From Erythroxylum novogranatense (lineage: Eukaryota; Streptophyta; Magnoliopsida; Malpighiales; Erythroxylaceae): a stretch of 64,000 bases of DNA. Where the stretch lies: positions 33,113,005 through 33,177,004 of the forward strand of contig CM057224.1 in assembly GCA_029891385.1 (NCBI GenBank), in the 5' to 3' direction. Positions 51,465 through 63,095 of the stretch are shown piece after piece (the first letter of the stretch is position 1; the number at the start of each line of letters is the position of its first letter). The notes beneath the pieces were generated by a model that did not search any database, was not told the DNA's origin, and was given only the letters and a program-made list of their open reading frames with translations. A program made the translations under genes and the position numbers.

Positions 51465-51848
51465 TCTTGTTTCCAAGGATTGATAATGATATTTGTCTGC
51501 TTGAAGAGTGAAGACATATAAAACAACTAGGCTTCAATGTTGTTGGTTAGAATCCAGCTCCAAATCTGAACTAAGCCTGTTTGAAACGTGTACGAATGGT
51601 AGTTAAAAAACTGTTTGAACCTCTTTTTACCCGGGGACATCAGCCCAATTACCATGTCCCAACTTACATGAAGATTGGGATTTTTATTAATAAAAATGAA
51701 ACAACAGTTAAATGAATGATCAAATAAGACTCCATATCTTAGGATCGAGCTTGTCTAAATCAGTTTACTTCCCAAACGTTAGGTCATGAAGGTTCTTAAT
51801 TTATCCAAGCCATCAAAGTTTAGCAATCAAGAGGTGTCCAAATGATAA
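51465..51848. other. Flank between the LINE and the aminotransferase gene
   Basis: No gene. The stretch nearest 51848 is probably the 3' UTR of the minus-strand aminotransferase. AATAAA-like signals on the minus strand are not clear. Confidence 0.5.
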
Positions 51849-54219
51849 TCATTTGTTGTCATCAAGTACCGGTAAACATTTACTCAGAATGTCAGTTGCT
51901 AGCTTCAATTCCTCTTCTGAGATGATTAATGGAGGCACCAGCCTAACCACATTGCCCTTTCCTGCAGTTAAGATTAAGAGTCCAGAATTTCGACAGGCAT
52001 CCACTAGAGGTGATGCAGACACATCCAACTCAATCCCAATTATGAGCCCCAAACCCCTTACTTCCTTCACATGTTGATTTCCTTTGAGCTTCTGCGTCAA
52101 CTGCTCCTTGAAGTACTCACCTTTCTTAGAGACACTCTCCAAGAAACTGGGTTTCCATATTTTATCTAAAACAGCAATGGCAGCATTGCAAACAAGAGGG
52201 CCACCAGCAAAAGTACTTCCATGGTCTCCATGCTTTACAGCAGCAGCTACTCTTTCGGTTACTAATACAGCTCCTATGGGAAGGCCTCCTGCCAGAGGCT
52301 TAGCGAGAGTCATAATGTCAGGGAAAACTCCATATGCTTCATGTGCCCAAAGATAACCAGTTCGACCCAAGCCACATTGAACCTGAAAGCAGAAGATTAT
52401 ATTTTTCTGTCTGCTAACCTTAGGATGATAAGAAAGTAATGTACAAAAGAAATACTCAACTGACAGGATGAATTATGTTACTCACTAAATCTATAACTAT
52501 CATGCCAAGCAACTTTTGGAATCCTTATCTTAGCTACTATAAATAGTATAGCAAAAATCAGAGACCCACTAATACGCTGAACCAAATCATTACAGCCTTT
52601 GGCCAATAAAGAACAGATGCTCTTCCAATGGCCAAGTTCTCCCTATTCCTAATTACAACCATGTAACATGGGAAAAGCACTCACAACGCCCAATATAAAG
52701 CACAGAAAGCCTAATCCTTTCCTACTCCATATAAACATTTTCAAATGCAGTCAGAGTTCAATTTTTAGACCAAATTTAAACTGTATTATTGTTTCTCTGG
52801 CCAAAATTGTTCTTATTTAACAAACTAGAATTGTTGCCCACATATTTAGGAAATATCCATTACAACGGATGAAAAGAGCTTAAATATCTTGCATAAAAGC
52901 AAGTTTGGTTGATAAAACCAAAATAGGCAAGTTAAACTTCGTCCTCTATATTTCAGTTTGTCAGAAACAAAATGTTTATGCAGAATAGCAGCATCACCAG
53001 ATCAAATGTTGGATCAAAAGTTCATCTCATCATAGTTTAAAAAGTGAAAGTTCCCTAACCTCATCAAACACCAGAAGAGCCCCAGCTTCGTCACAAGCAC
53101 TCCTCAATGATTGCAAAAATTCCTTTGTTGCACTGTAAATACCACCTTCACCCTGAATAGGTTCTACAAATACCGCAGCAATTTTGCCCTTCAATATCAG
53201 TTCCCTTGCCTGTTCAATATTGCCATATTCCAGAAAAGTAACTCCAGGCATAACTGGCTCAAACGGCGAGCGGTAATTCTCTTTGCTTGTCAAAGCAAGG
53301 GCTCCCAAGGTCCTTCCGTGAAAACTATTACTAAACGAAATGAAATCTGTTGGATGGTCGTTCTCGTTGGAATGGGAAACCTTTTGAAACTTCCGTGCAA
53401 ATTTTATAGCAGCTTCATTAGCTTCAGTTCCAGAGTTTGAGAAAAAGACACGATCCGCAAAAGAAGAATTCACAAGTCGTTTTGCAAGCTCTACCTATAT
53501 TAGTAACCAACCAACATTACACTACTTTTCCTCCATTCAATTTACCCAAGCTCAGGCCAAGAATCAAAATCACAATTGTCAATAAGTAAACTAACCCTTA
53601 CACAAATACAATAAATCAACTACTACACACTAATGAATAAAACCATCAACTTCTTTTTTTTTTTTAATAAGTAGCAATGCCCACCTCTGGAACCAAGAAA
53701 ATCAATTCAAGAACTTACTCTAATAAGAAAAGGAACAAATTTTCAATGAAAAAACAAACCGTCATAACAACAACGTAAGCCAAACAAAAAGCAACAAACT
53801 TTTGACTTAAAAAAAAAACTAATAAGAGCAAAAGCGCATACTTGAGGGATTGAATAGTAGACATTGCTAGTATGAGTGAGCAATTGAACTTGTTCTGTGA
53901 CCGCCCGCACCCAATCGGGATCACCATGGCCGAGCGAATTGACGGCGATTCCAGAAGTGCAGTCCAAATATTCTCGCCCCTCAGGATCGTACAATTTGCA
54001 GCCTTTGCCACTGGAGAGTACCAAAGGAGTCCGTGCATACGTCCCTACCATAACCTTACCCTCAGTTTCCATAACCTCTTTACTCTTCAAACATACCTTC
54101 ACGGAGTCTTTAGACTGCACATCAACGCTAAGACGCGCGCGCAGTCGAAATGAGCACCTGACGTCTACCGCTGAAGAGAACGAGATGGGACGGTTAAGGA
54201 AGAGCTGAAGAGAGCCCAT
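51849..54219 (-). CDS. WIN1: Acetylornithine aminotransferase, chloroplast/mitochondrial
   Basis: PLP enzyme (EC 2.6.1.11) that transfers an amino group from glutamate to N-acetylglutamate semialdehyde, giving N-acetylornithine in arginine synthesis. Three minus-strand exons, 54219-53842, 53494-53060 and 52382-51849, total 1,347 nt and 448 residues, normal for the plant enzyme. Introns are GT-AG and in phase 0. The first 50-60 residues are Ser/Arg-rich, like an organellar transit peptide. [17 protein letters not shown] (from N146) is the PLP-phosphate loop, FHGRTLGAL follows, D270 in LVFDE pairs with the PLP ring, and K299 in TLAKPLAGG is the Schiff-base lysine. The start is the first ATG, 54219; an upstream in-frame codon at 54240 is GTG and lies almost at the expected transcript start. 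All key residues are present, so it looks functional. The symbol follows the Arabidopsis orthologue; orthology is inferred. Confidence 0.95.
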
Positions 54220-54270
54220 TGGGACTGAAACAAAACTCACTCAAAAAGTTGTTTGTTAATGTGGGGGGCT

Positions 54271-54279
54271 TAAATAGGC
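54271..54279 (-). promoter_or_regulatory. Likely TATA box of the aminotransferase gene
   Basis: The minus strand reads CCTATTTAAG, a TATA-like element about 55 bases upstream of the ATG, implying a very short 5' leader of roughly 20-30 bases. Inferred from motif and spacing. Confidence 0.5.
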
Positions 54280-54282
54280 GAA

Positions 54283-54891
54283 CTTAGCATCTGGGTCGAT
54301 CTCTAATTTGTGATTTGTGTACAATAATTCAGGAATGGGATCGATTCTTGACTTGAGTGGGAATGGTTCGGAGATATTTGGAGGGAGTGGACTGTCGATA
54401 GGGGAGATAGGGCTGAAGCTGCTTTTTCACAAAAACAAAGAGGGAACGAAGAGCTAGTTTTAAGACACGACAACATTTTAACTGTTTTCTAAAATCTTTT
54501 CATTGTCAATAAGTTCCGTCGATTAAGGGAAATCTAGAGAGTACAAAAATATATATACATCATGGTAAGGACAGAATATTTTCCGGCGACAACTGTTGAC
54601 TTTGTCGTTTCCATTTTTTTAAAAGGCATATTGGATGCCACTTGAAACATGAAGCGTATGGCTTAAATTAGGCCAAAGAGCAATTTAGCTCTCAATGATT
54701 AAACTAAAATTTGAGTTAGAATCATAACATTTTAGGGCATTCAAAATAAACTTTAATGTTTGCATAACGTTCACTCGACCAAAGAAAAATTTAGCCCTTA
54801 ATGTTTATACTAAATTTTGAGTTAAATCATAACATTTTGGAGCATTCAAAATAAACTGTAACGTTTACAAAAATGTTCAAAATGAGCTATA
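54283..54891. repeat. Intergenic region with an imperfect ~100-bp duplication
   Basis: A block starting 'ggccaaagagcaatttagct' near 54672 recurs in diverged form from about 54778 ('accaaagaaaaatttagccc'), each running through 'cattcaaaataaact'. The rest shows no gene. Confidence 0.65.
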
Positions 54892-55228
54892 GGCCCTGTT
54901 TGGCATTCAATGAGCTATAGGCCATTTGGCGATTCAAATTGATAGTGATAGTGATAGTTGATTATATCATTTGTTAATGATAGTGATAATGATTATATCA
55001 TTTGGTTTGACCAATGGATTCATTAATTGTTTGTTAAAGATGTTTGGTAAAATTAAATTGCTTAGAATCAATTGTTTAAGTGTAAAATGACTTATAAGGA
55101 CATGACTTTAAAAAATATAAGAATATGAATATTATATATTTTAGTATGTCAATGAATATTCTTATAAAAATTTAGATTTTAGATATTTAATTTTACAAAA
55201 TTAAGTTTATAACTCTAATAAAAACATA

Positions 55229-55273
55229 GAAATAATAATAATAATAATAATAGTATTAGTACTTTTATTATTC

Positions 55274-55306
<33 letters not shown>

Positions 55307-55324
55307 ACACTAATAATAATAAAA

Positions 55325-55357
<33 letters not shown>

Positions 55358-55452
55358 GTTGTTGTTGTTGTTGTTGTTATTGTTGACAACAACAATAATA
55401 ATAATAATGGCGATGGTGATGGTGATGGTGATGGTGATAATGATGGTGATAC
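55229..55452. repeat. Compound microsatellite (AAT/ATT, GTT, GATGGT)
   Basis: Consecutive runs of AAT, ATT, GTT, AAT and GGTGAT units. The ATT/GTT run followed by CAACAACAATAAT forms an imperfect palindrome around 'gttgacaac' (about 55381-55389). It lies in the non-coding end of the Harbinger element. A minus-strand frame through it (55207-55518) is repeat-derived. Confidence 0.93.
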
Positions 55453-55560
55453 ATCCAAACATAAAATATAAGAATCCAAATAAAGTTTAAGTTTAACAAC
55501 ACATATCAAATAGAGCAAAAAAAATAAACATATATCATTTAAAGTAAAGTTTATAACAAT

Positions 55561-56886
55561 TTAAGAACGACGTCTAGTCGCCATTAAACTAGACGCAATA
55601 ATATTATTCGAATAGTTGTCATCTCCGAGTTCTTTGCTCCTCGATGTCTTCTTGTATAGAGTTAACTTCAACATCTTGAAATACATCCGGGGTATAAATT
55701 GAATCTTGATCGATGATGGTAAAAGCCGTCGCCCATGTACTTCTTCTAATATAGTTATGCAACGCAAAAGTCGCACAAATTATTCTATTTTGATCCATTA
55801 ATGAATACTTAGGCATTTTCTCCAATATCTTCCATCGAGCCTTAAGAACACAAAAGCCCTCTCGATACAACTTCAATGATGAATGAGCTCGGTTAAAAAC
55901 TTCTCGAGATCCTCTTGGATTTGCACCACGAAACTCGATTGATGATATCTTGTCTTTGGGTAAGGTGTCAAATATCCTTCTCTTTCTGGTAGCCTTTATC
56001 AACCAAGTAATATTTTCTGAATTTTCATATAAGTATAATTAGTATAAATGATATCATAAAAATCAAAATCATTAATAGCAAATCCTACAAATCTTAAAAT
56101 TATCTCGTCGGTGGTTTTGGAAATTTAAGTCTCGGATTCTGATTGTATCGAGGAAAATCTCGAGAATCGTATGATCCTTCCCAACCCGCTAAAACGTATG
56201 TAAATAGTAAGTTAAAGTCACATCTTGCCAATACATTTGTTGTTGTTATTCCTTTCCGTCCTCTATATCTCATTTGATCCTCTTCTATGAACAACTACCG
56301 CTATATGTGTACCATCAATAGCTCCAATACAATCCTAATATAAAAATAATCGTAAGATGATAAAAACAACTTTTTTTAATGAAAAATATAATGAAAGGGG
56401 AGGAAGAACATATTCAAATACCTTAAAATATGGCATATATCTAACATCATTGGCAATTTGTGGTGGAGTGTCCTTAAATTCGGGATCTTTTGGTACGAGT
56501 ATATCCCTTGAAAATGCATCCATAGCAGTCAAGACTTCTTTAAAACTCTACTAACAGCCACACGAGCGTTGAAAGCGCTCTTAGGTATCTCTATTAGAGG
56601 AACCTTTACTGAGGACGTACACGAATAAACCAACTTTCTCTAAAATAGATATCCTATCTGAAGGTCTCAAACCATAATTGTTTTCTAAAACAATACATAA
56701 TTGACGAAATGTATTTTGATTCATCCTCAATGCATTAAAACATCTTTTTTCATGACCATTCAATAATTCATTCATCCATAATTCTCCTGTTTGATAGGAA
56801 GTCATGCATGGTTCCTTGTATATGTGGTCAAAAAAATACACACTCATATATCCCATCGAGTCATCGATCCCAAAATTCAGTCTCAT
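55561..56886 (-). pseudogene. PIF/Harbinger DDE transposase pseudogene
   Basis: Minus strand, ATG at 56886. Exon A (56886-56422) codes a Harbinger N-region (KRCFNALRMNQNTFRQLC, GLRPSDRIS) then PPQIANDVRYMPYFK, but carries three in-frame stops around 56540-56580. Exon B starts at 56334 with DCIGAIDGTHI, containing the first catalytic Asp region of DDE_Tnp_4. A frame shift near 56300 precedes [19 protein letters not shown]. Exon C holds YYLVDKGY (about 56000) and, after further frame changes, RGANPRGSREVFNRAHSSL and ATFALHNYIRR, ending at 55561. Exon order and motifs match the family, but the gene cannot make a full protein. Confidence 0.88.
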
Positions 56887-57095
56887 TATCCAACAATTGC
56901 TTCATTTGCAGAAGTTGCATAATTTTCATAACATTACCATCCATACCTACAGATCAATATGTAAGATTATATTGTAAATAAATAACACACTTATATGTCA
57001 ACATATAAAGAAATAAATAATATAGCAGGTAAACATAGGTGCACAAATAATAAAAATAATAAACTAAACATACAATGTATTGATAGAAGTTATGT

Positions 57096-58272
57096 TTAAT
57101 GTTTTTTTTGTTTGTCATACTCATACATAAACTTTATGTATTCAACCCTCTTTTCATCATCTGGTAAACCCCAAAAAATGGTCCTTTTTTGCGGATCTTC
57201 AATCAACATGCAAGCAAAATAAAATTCAGGAGTACCAGTCTCTAAATCAGGCAAAGTACATAATTTTCCCAAAGTATTCGTAATATCATGGTGTGACGTA
57301 CCAGCACTAGTATTTTGTGATGTACCAATATTCATCATATCCATCATTTGCGTCATTGATCTATTCATCTCCGTTGTTTCACTCTGCCTCCCTTCAATCA
57401 ATTGTATCACACCATCAAGCCTCTCATATATTGCTGCAGATTTTCCTGTCTTTTTAGATGAATCAGTTCTTGCACTCTTATTACTTTGTGTACTATCACC
57501 CTCTAAAACTCTTTTGCATCTTCTTCTCTCGGTCCCTTCATCATATGTGGCTTGAGGGGTCGGGGAAGATTCTCTCCACACTTCTTCCCAATTGTTGAGA
57601 CCACTAGTCTCATCTACATTTTCATGTTGATGATGAGCATTATGACTAGTAGCTGGAGAAGGAATATATACTTCGTCAACTTCTTGTTGTCTTTGTGGAG
57701 GGTCAGCCACAGGACAAAATGTAGTCTCTCCTTGAGCCAAACATCCAAAAAGTTGATCCAACTTATATTCAAGCTCAAGTTCAAGCCCTTCCTCTTTAAA
57801 TGTTTTAAAATTGATGTTCTCCTACAAAAAAATTAAATAACTTATTTTTAACTAGATATTTATTATTAAAGTAAAGGAAATTAATTTAAATTGGAGATAA
57901 GGGGATAACCTTAATCTTCAAAGTCCACCACTCCTCGCTAGCAGTAATTGTTCCTTTGTCATAATCCCATCCTAATCTTGTTTCTTTTCCTTTCAACTGT
58001 TTCCAAAGACTCCATCTAGTTCTCATCCAATCGAACTTATTTTTAAGCTTAGTTTTATCCCATTGTAAGTTGGTTGCTTTGTGAAATTCTTCCTCTACCT
58101 TCTTCCATGGTATCCTTTGACAAATAACTCCACCATGTTTTCCCTTACTCCTTTGAATATATTGGTTACAAAGGTCACAAAAGAGAAGAAGTATTTCTTT
58201 TGGCCAACGAACTCTACCTATATCATTTCCTCCTTTACTTTCTCCTTTGTTTCTTTTTTGAAATGATGCCAT
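57096..58272 (-). CDS. Harbinger-associated Myb/SANT-like DNA-binding protein
   Basis: Two minus-strand exons, 58272-57910 and 57821-57096, with a GT-AG intron, join in frame to give 362 residues with no stop. The first 115 or so residues are a trihelix/Myb_DNA-bind_3-like domain: RVRWPKEILLLFCDLCNQYI, then IPWKKVEEEFHKATNLQWDKTKL and a GWDYDKGTITASEEWW motif, typical of plant Harbinger ORF1-type proteins. The middle is hydrophilic, with basic KRVLEGDS and SKKTGKSA segments that could serve nuclear import. The C-terminus (FWGLPDDEKRVEYIKFMY) is also typical of these proteins. In known PIF/Harbinger elements this protein acts with the transposase to bind the transposon ends. It is intact while its partner is dead. 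Domestication is possible but unproven. Confidence 0.87.
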
Positions 58273-59393
58273 CTAATCATACAAGATTAGAAAAAGTTAT
58301 GTACTTATTGACTAATTTACAATTGGATTCACTATTGAGTTATTATAATGGTTAACAATTAGAATATTTCAATAAAATAATTATATAAATACTTTTTATT
58401 GTAATATCTTTTAACTTGTGAATATTATTCAAAAATTGCATCAAATTTTATTGTAATATCTTTTATTTAACCAAATAATTATTAAATAATAACATAATAT
58501 TATAAAAATTAAAATAAAATTTAAAATTAAACAATCAATTTTGAGCGCATGATCAATTAAACTCAAATATTAAACTAAATTAAAGATTAAAATATAAGTA
58601 TTCTACATATATAAATTAAAGATTGAACATTAATATCAATGATACAAAATTAATCAAACCATATAAAACAAAATGAAATATCAACAAGAAATTATATGGT
58701 AATTATCCATTTGTTTTATGTGATACAACATTATATATATGTAAAATCATGTTATTAATTTATGCTATAATGAATATACATACTTGTTTTATGCGATCTT
58801 GGTTTTTAAAATCTCATTTATGCAATATTGTTGTCATTTACTATCCTCACCTTGGCTTATATCCCTTACTATTGTTTTATCTTTGTATATATATATAAAT
58901 GAAAACAACGAAAACTTTTTGTATATAAGAAGCTGTTGTCATTCTTTGTTGTTTTATGTTGTCATTTGTCAAATGAAATTATTTTGAAAACTTTTGCAAT
59001 CTTGTAAAAGTACCTTTAAAACTCATTAATCATCCATCTTCCATAGTCTAAAACAAGCTAACTCTTTTACTTTCAATTCCTTTTAATTTATATATTAATA
59101 AATGAATTTCAACGTTTATCATACTAACTCGTGCAAATAAAAATAGTTATCGATATCCCATCTGATTTGTACTAGTGGTAGCATAAGGAAAACATGGAGT
59201 TACTAAAAAATAAAAGCTAACAAAAGTTGAAAAAAACACAAAAAATAACTGAATAAGAATGCATACAATACTGTTTGTTTTATGCCATACAATACTCTTT
59301 ATATTAGTAAGGGACATTTCAATATCAAAAAAATACAAATCCTAAGTTGTAATCCTTACCACTCCACCCAAGGTCTTCACACTAATTCAGAAC
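58273..59393. other. AT-rich intergenic sequence
   Basis: Strongly AT-rich with no gene and no matching Harbinger terminus. It ends where the large inverted repeat becomes detectable. The repeat may continue further left, since its partner arm leaves the window at 64000. Confidence 0.6.
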
Positions 59394-60306
59394 CAAAAAT
59401 TATCAACTGTATATCTTGGGCCACCAATAACCTGAGCACCATAATCCACAAAAAACACAAGTCATATATATTTGCACCTTGATTAAAGCTCCACATATGT
59501 TTCAAACTTTAAAAGGAGATTCGGCCAGGTAATCTTGAACAAAAATCAAGTACAATGAAATAGAAAATGAGTAGCAAGATTTACCTACTAGAAAGCAAGA
59601 AAAGCTTCACAAACATAGTATCTCTAAGCAAGCAAAGAATCTAATGTCATATCTTCATTTACTAAAAAAAAGCACAAAACCCCAACATACAAAACCAGAA
59701 AAACTGATCGAGTAGGAATAGAAGTGAAGGATGACAGAACATAGGAAAAACAAAACTTACAAATGAAAACAAAGAAAGACAGCATTGGCATTAAAGAAAA
59801 AAGCAAACCACTCACCAGAAGTTAAAATCCAAGTGAACCCACCAGGGATCGGTAAAAAATCAACAGATTGTGTTAGCTTTTTATAAGTGAAAAACAAATA
59901 GTGGGCAGTTGTGATTTAACAAATGGAGTTAAATGCTGGAGTTAAATGCTTTGTATAACCTTAAAGCAGTCAAAAACCTTCCTTTGTACAACCTTAAAGC
60001 CAATATACTGTCAGACTTCATTTATATCTCAACAACTATCACACTTCATTTAATAAAATCAACAGATACAAGATGATTGGTTAAATCAATGATAAAAGCG
60101 GATGTAAAAGTGAAGAATCATAAAGAGTTAGGTGAGTCACAAAGTCATAAATATTGGAAAACGAGAAACCAGAACTATCCCTTACTGGCATGATCTTGGT
60201 TTAAAATTTGTCCCAATATGGTCATCTGTTGTATCGATCGCTCAATAATTTGTGTAGCTTGGCATTTCTTGGCGAATCATTTAATCAACCATCTACCAGG
60301 CGCAAC

Positions 60307-60412
60307 AACGGCCATTGTGGATCTGATTCTCTACTTCTAGTGTCTCCCAATACAAGCAATCACCTTGAGCCTTGAGAAAGAGCATATGCAACTTTATCTC
60401 CAACAAGCTGGA
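60307..60412 (-). pseudogene. Triosephosphate isomerase fragment (left arm)
   Basis: The minus strand codes [13 protein letters not shown], then after one-base losses a VIACIG-like stretch, an ETLE-like stretch and STMAVVA. In plant TPI this region reads [27 protein letters not shown]...STM. It is frame-shifted near 60370 and has stops; the remaining TPI exons are not present next to it. TPI (EC 5.3.1.1) interconverts the glycolytic triose phosphates. This copy cannot make the enzyme. Confidence 0.8.
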
Positions 60413-60604
60413 TACATAAGCGAGTGAATAAACTTGACAAATATTACTGTAAAGGATGGCTCGAGAATGAATAACAAGAACTAGATGAATTTGCTAATGA
60501 GCATTTATCTATAGGAAATAACAAACGTGCACACACACACAGATGAAACATTATCTAAAGGGAATACTAATACACAAACAGATACTTGACAAAAAATCAC
60601 TGTG

Positions 60605-60677
60605 TATATTATTGTTATGTTTGAATCACTCAATTGCGATACTTGAAATTGAGTGATTCAAACATAACAATAATATA
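60605..60677. repeat. Perfect 31-bp-arm hairpin
   Basis: 60605-60635 is the exact reverse complement of 60647-60677, with an 11-base loop. It lies inside the left arm. In the right arm (about 62713-62786) the same hairpin is damaged by several changes next to the loop. Confidence 0.93.
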
Positions 60678-60984
60678 TTCAAACAACTATTCTCTCTACA
60701 CAAGAAAGTCCCAAACAATTTGAATCTATGTAACTAACAAGTAACAAAGTCATGGCACTGTATCTGAATGTGTAAGCTAAGGCTATTCCAACTCAAGCTC
60801 AATATTAACCAAACACAATAAAAGCATAGAGATCGTGAAAAGCACAAAAGCACAAATAGGACACTTAATTTGACGATTTGAAAAAGAAAAAGGATAAAGA
60901 CAGATCTAACAGCGTCATACGGACTCGTGAAGCACATAAATAACAACATATACATGTATGAGGAGAAAAGGAAAGGAAGCAAAC

Positions 60985-61033
60985 CATCGCCGTCCTTGTT
61001 GAACAAGCTGAAAGCTTCCTTGAACTCAGAGAT
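60985..61033 (-). pseudogene. Calmodulin EF-hand 1 fragment (left arm)
   Basis: The minus strand codes EISEFKEAFSLFNKDGDG, matching calmodulin residues ISEFKEAFSLFDKDGDG with one Asp-to-Asn change in the Ca2+-binding loop. It ends GATG|GTTTGC, a possible donor exactly where plant calmodulin genes have their first intron (Gly25). No ATG directly precedes the fragment and no later calmodulin exon follows, so it is a captured or truncated piece. Confidence 0.87.
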
Positions 61034-61421
61034 CTCGATCAAAAACAAACCTCACCGAAGAACGAAGAAACTAACGACAAGAAGAGAAAAGCAATCGAAG
61101 GAAAACGAAGCAACTCAGGTATAGATCGAATGAACAAACAAACCTGATCTTTGTCAAATGGGGTTATGGCCAAAGAGCTCTCTCACGATCTCGTTCTCCT
61201 CTCCACTCTCTCCATGATTGCGACTATATTCTCAACAAACAAAAAAGGGATTAAGCCAAAAAAAAATAGAAACAACTATTCTCAAGTAGAAAGGTCTAGA
61301 TCTGACCCAAAACAAGAAAAACAACCGAAAAAAACATCAAAAGATCGTTAACTAAGTACATATATATGGACTAAAAAGATCGGAAAATCTGAGAAGAAAT
61401 CGAAAAAGAGGAGCAAATAAA

Positions 61422-61985
61422 GCGAGTTTCAAATCGGAAAATCTTTTCTTAAATTCCAAAGAGTTTTAATTTCAGTTTTTATCAGTTTATCTTTTCACCA
61501 AACAGGCCTTTGTAAACATTATGGCCTCTGTTGCAGAGAGTCGATCACTTTTTTAGTCGGTCATCCTTCTAGCTTGTTGACTTTAAAATAAGTTGAAAAT
61601 TTTGTTTGTAAAGAGTCGATTGGGTTAATGATTTAACCCAATCACTTTTATTCAACCAAATTTCAAAGGAGCGCTTTTAACCACCAATGCCTATTATTTT
61701 TCAGCTATTCTCCATTTTGCCCTCCCTTATCTTCTCGTGCATCTCACGCTTTCTCCAGATCATTCTTCTTTCTCGCTTACTCATGCGTTGTTTCTCTCAC
61801 CATTTCACCTTCTTACGATCTCGCTTTTCGCTTCACTGCTCACTCCCACGCATCAACGAAGGAGAGTAGATCAAACGGGAGGAGGTTCAAGTCGATTTCG
61901 TGCCATGGCTGTAAAATTCTTCGTCGGGCAAGAATCGGAAATGTGTATGTCATGTCTTCCATCTCCTCTCCTTATCCTAACTCAG
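61422..61985. other. Spacer of the inverted repeat
   Basis: Single-copy centre of 564 bp. It contains CACCAAACAGGCC (61490-61502), which resembles DNA-transposon termini, and an 11-bp-arm hairpin (GATTGGGTTAA at 61618-61628 against TTAACCCAATC at 61633-61643). A pyrimidine-rich 5'-UTR-like stretch (about 61715-61860) and a TPI first-exon fragment follow. Confidence 0.75.
61905..61944 (+). pseudogene. Triosephosphate isomerase exon 1 fragment
   Basis: ATG at 61905 codes MAVKFFVG, matching the start of plant cytosolic TPI (M-x-RKFFVGGNWKCN). After FVG a small indel shifts the frame: the bases for W-K-C are still visible as CGG AAA TGT (Trp codon changed) in another frame. A GTATGT donor follows at 61945, where the first TPI intron normally lies. 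Upstream is a C/T-rich leader like a 5' UTR. It has the same orientation as the right-arm fragments. Confidence 0.7.
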
Positions 61986-62368
61986 TTTTATTTGCTCCTC
62001 TTTTTCGATTTCTTCTCAGATTTTCCGATCTTTTTAGTCCATATATATGTACTTAGTTAACGATCTTTCGATGTTTTTTTCTGTTGTTTTTCTTATTTTG
62101 GGTCGATCTAGACCTTTCTACTGAGAATAGTTGTTTCTATTTTTTTTTGGCTTAATCCCTTTTTTGTTTGTTGAGAATATAGTCGCAATCATGGAGAGAG
62201 TGGAGAGGAGAACGAGATCGTGAGAGAGCTCTTCGCCATAACCCCATTTGACAAAGATCAGTTTGTTTGTTCATTCGATCTATACCGAGTTGCTTTCGCT
62301 TTCCTTCGATTGCTTTTTCTTCTTTGTCGTTAGTTTCTTCGCTCTTCTGGTGAGGTTTGTTTTGATCG

Positions 62369-62418
62369 GATCTCGAGTTCAAGGAAGCTTTCAAATTGTT
62401 CAACAAGGACTACGATGG
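62369..62418 (+). pseudogene. Calmodulin EF-hand 1 fragment (right arm)
   Basis: The plus strand codes EFKEAFKLFNKDYDG, a more damaged version of the left-arm copy. A short deletion removes the preceding I-S codons, and two further residues are changed (S to K, G to Y). It is followed by a GTTTGT possible donor. Confidence 0.82.
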
Positions 62419-62982
62419 TTTGTTTCTTTCCTTTCTCCTCATACATGTATATGTTTTATTTATGTGCTTCACGAGTCCGTATGACGTCATAGATCCGTCT
62501 TTATCCTTTTCTTTTCAAATCATCAAATTAAGTGTCCTATTTGTGCTTTTGTGCTTTTCACGATCTCTATGCTTTTATTGTGTTTGGTTAATATTGAGCT
62601 TCGAGTTGAATAGCCTTAGCTACACATTCTGACAAAGCCATGACTTTGTTACTTGTTAGTTACATGATTCAAATTGTTTGGGACTTTTCGTAGAGAAATA
62701 GTTGTTTGAATATATTATTGTTATGTTTGAATCACCAATTTCAAGTATCGCAATCGAAAGTGATTCAAACATAACAATAATATACACAAAGGATTTTTTG
62801 TCAAGTATCCGTTTGCAGGTATTAGTATTCCTTTAGATAATGTTTCATCCGTGTGTGTGTGCACGCTTGTTATTTCCTATAGATAAATGCTCATTAGCAA
62901 ATTCATCTAGTTCTTGTTATTCATTCTCGAGCCATCCTTTACAAGAATATTTGTCAAGTTTATTCACTCGCTTATGTATCCA

Positions 62983-63095
62983 GCTTGTTGAAGATAAAGT
63001 TGCATATGCTCTTTCTCAAGGCTCAAGGTGATTGTCAGATTGGGAGACACTAGAGCAGTAGAGAATCAGATCCACAATGGCCGCTTGTTGCTGCC
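62983..63095 (+). pseudogene. Triosephosphate isomerase fragment (right arm)
   Basis: The plus strand codes [13 protein letters not shown], then after frame breaks WETLEQ, a stop, and STMAA, matching plant TPI ([12 protein letters not shown]...GETLEQRE...STM). It preserves the ETLEQ segment better than the left copy and the ACIG segment worse, so the two arms decayed, or were mis-sequenced, independently. Confidence 0.8.

Larger units (their letters stand above)
54892..58272 (-). mobile_element. PIF/Harbinger DNA transposon, right end not found
   Basis: GGCCCTGTTTGG at 54892-54903 is the typical terminal motif of plant Harbinger elements. Within the next 40 bases the motif is partly repeated (GGCCATTTGGCG near 54926). 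Minus-strand genes follow: a broken DDE transposase (55561-56886) and an intact Myb/SANT-like gene (57096-58272), the usual two-gene set. No matching inverted terminus (CCAAACAGGGCC) is visible between 58273 and 59393, so the true outer limit is unknown. Confidence 0.78.
59394..61421. repeat. Left arm of large inverted repeat
   Basis: Its reverse complement matches 61986-64000 along about 2.0 kb with scattered single-base indels and substitutions. The outer limit shown is set by the window end on the other side. Read on the minus strand it contains a calmodulin fragment, then a triosephosphate isomerase fragment. Confidence 0.92.

Noticed and set aside
54220..54240. Upstream in-frame extension of the aminotransferase (start at 54240)
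   Set aside because: The codon at 54240 is GTG, not ATG, and it lies almost at the expected transcription start. The first ATG is at 54219.
61490..61502. Right-hand terminus of the Harbinger element
   Set aside because: CACCAAACAGGCC resembles a terminus, but it lacks one G of the left-end motif, has no matching 3-bp duplication, and would place the whole calmodulin/TPI arm inside the transposon. Kept only as a clue.
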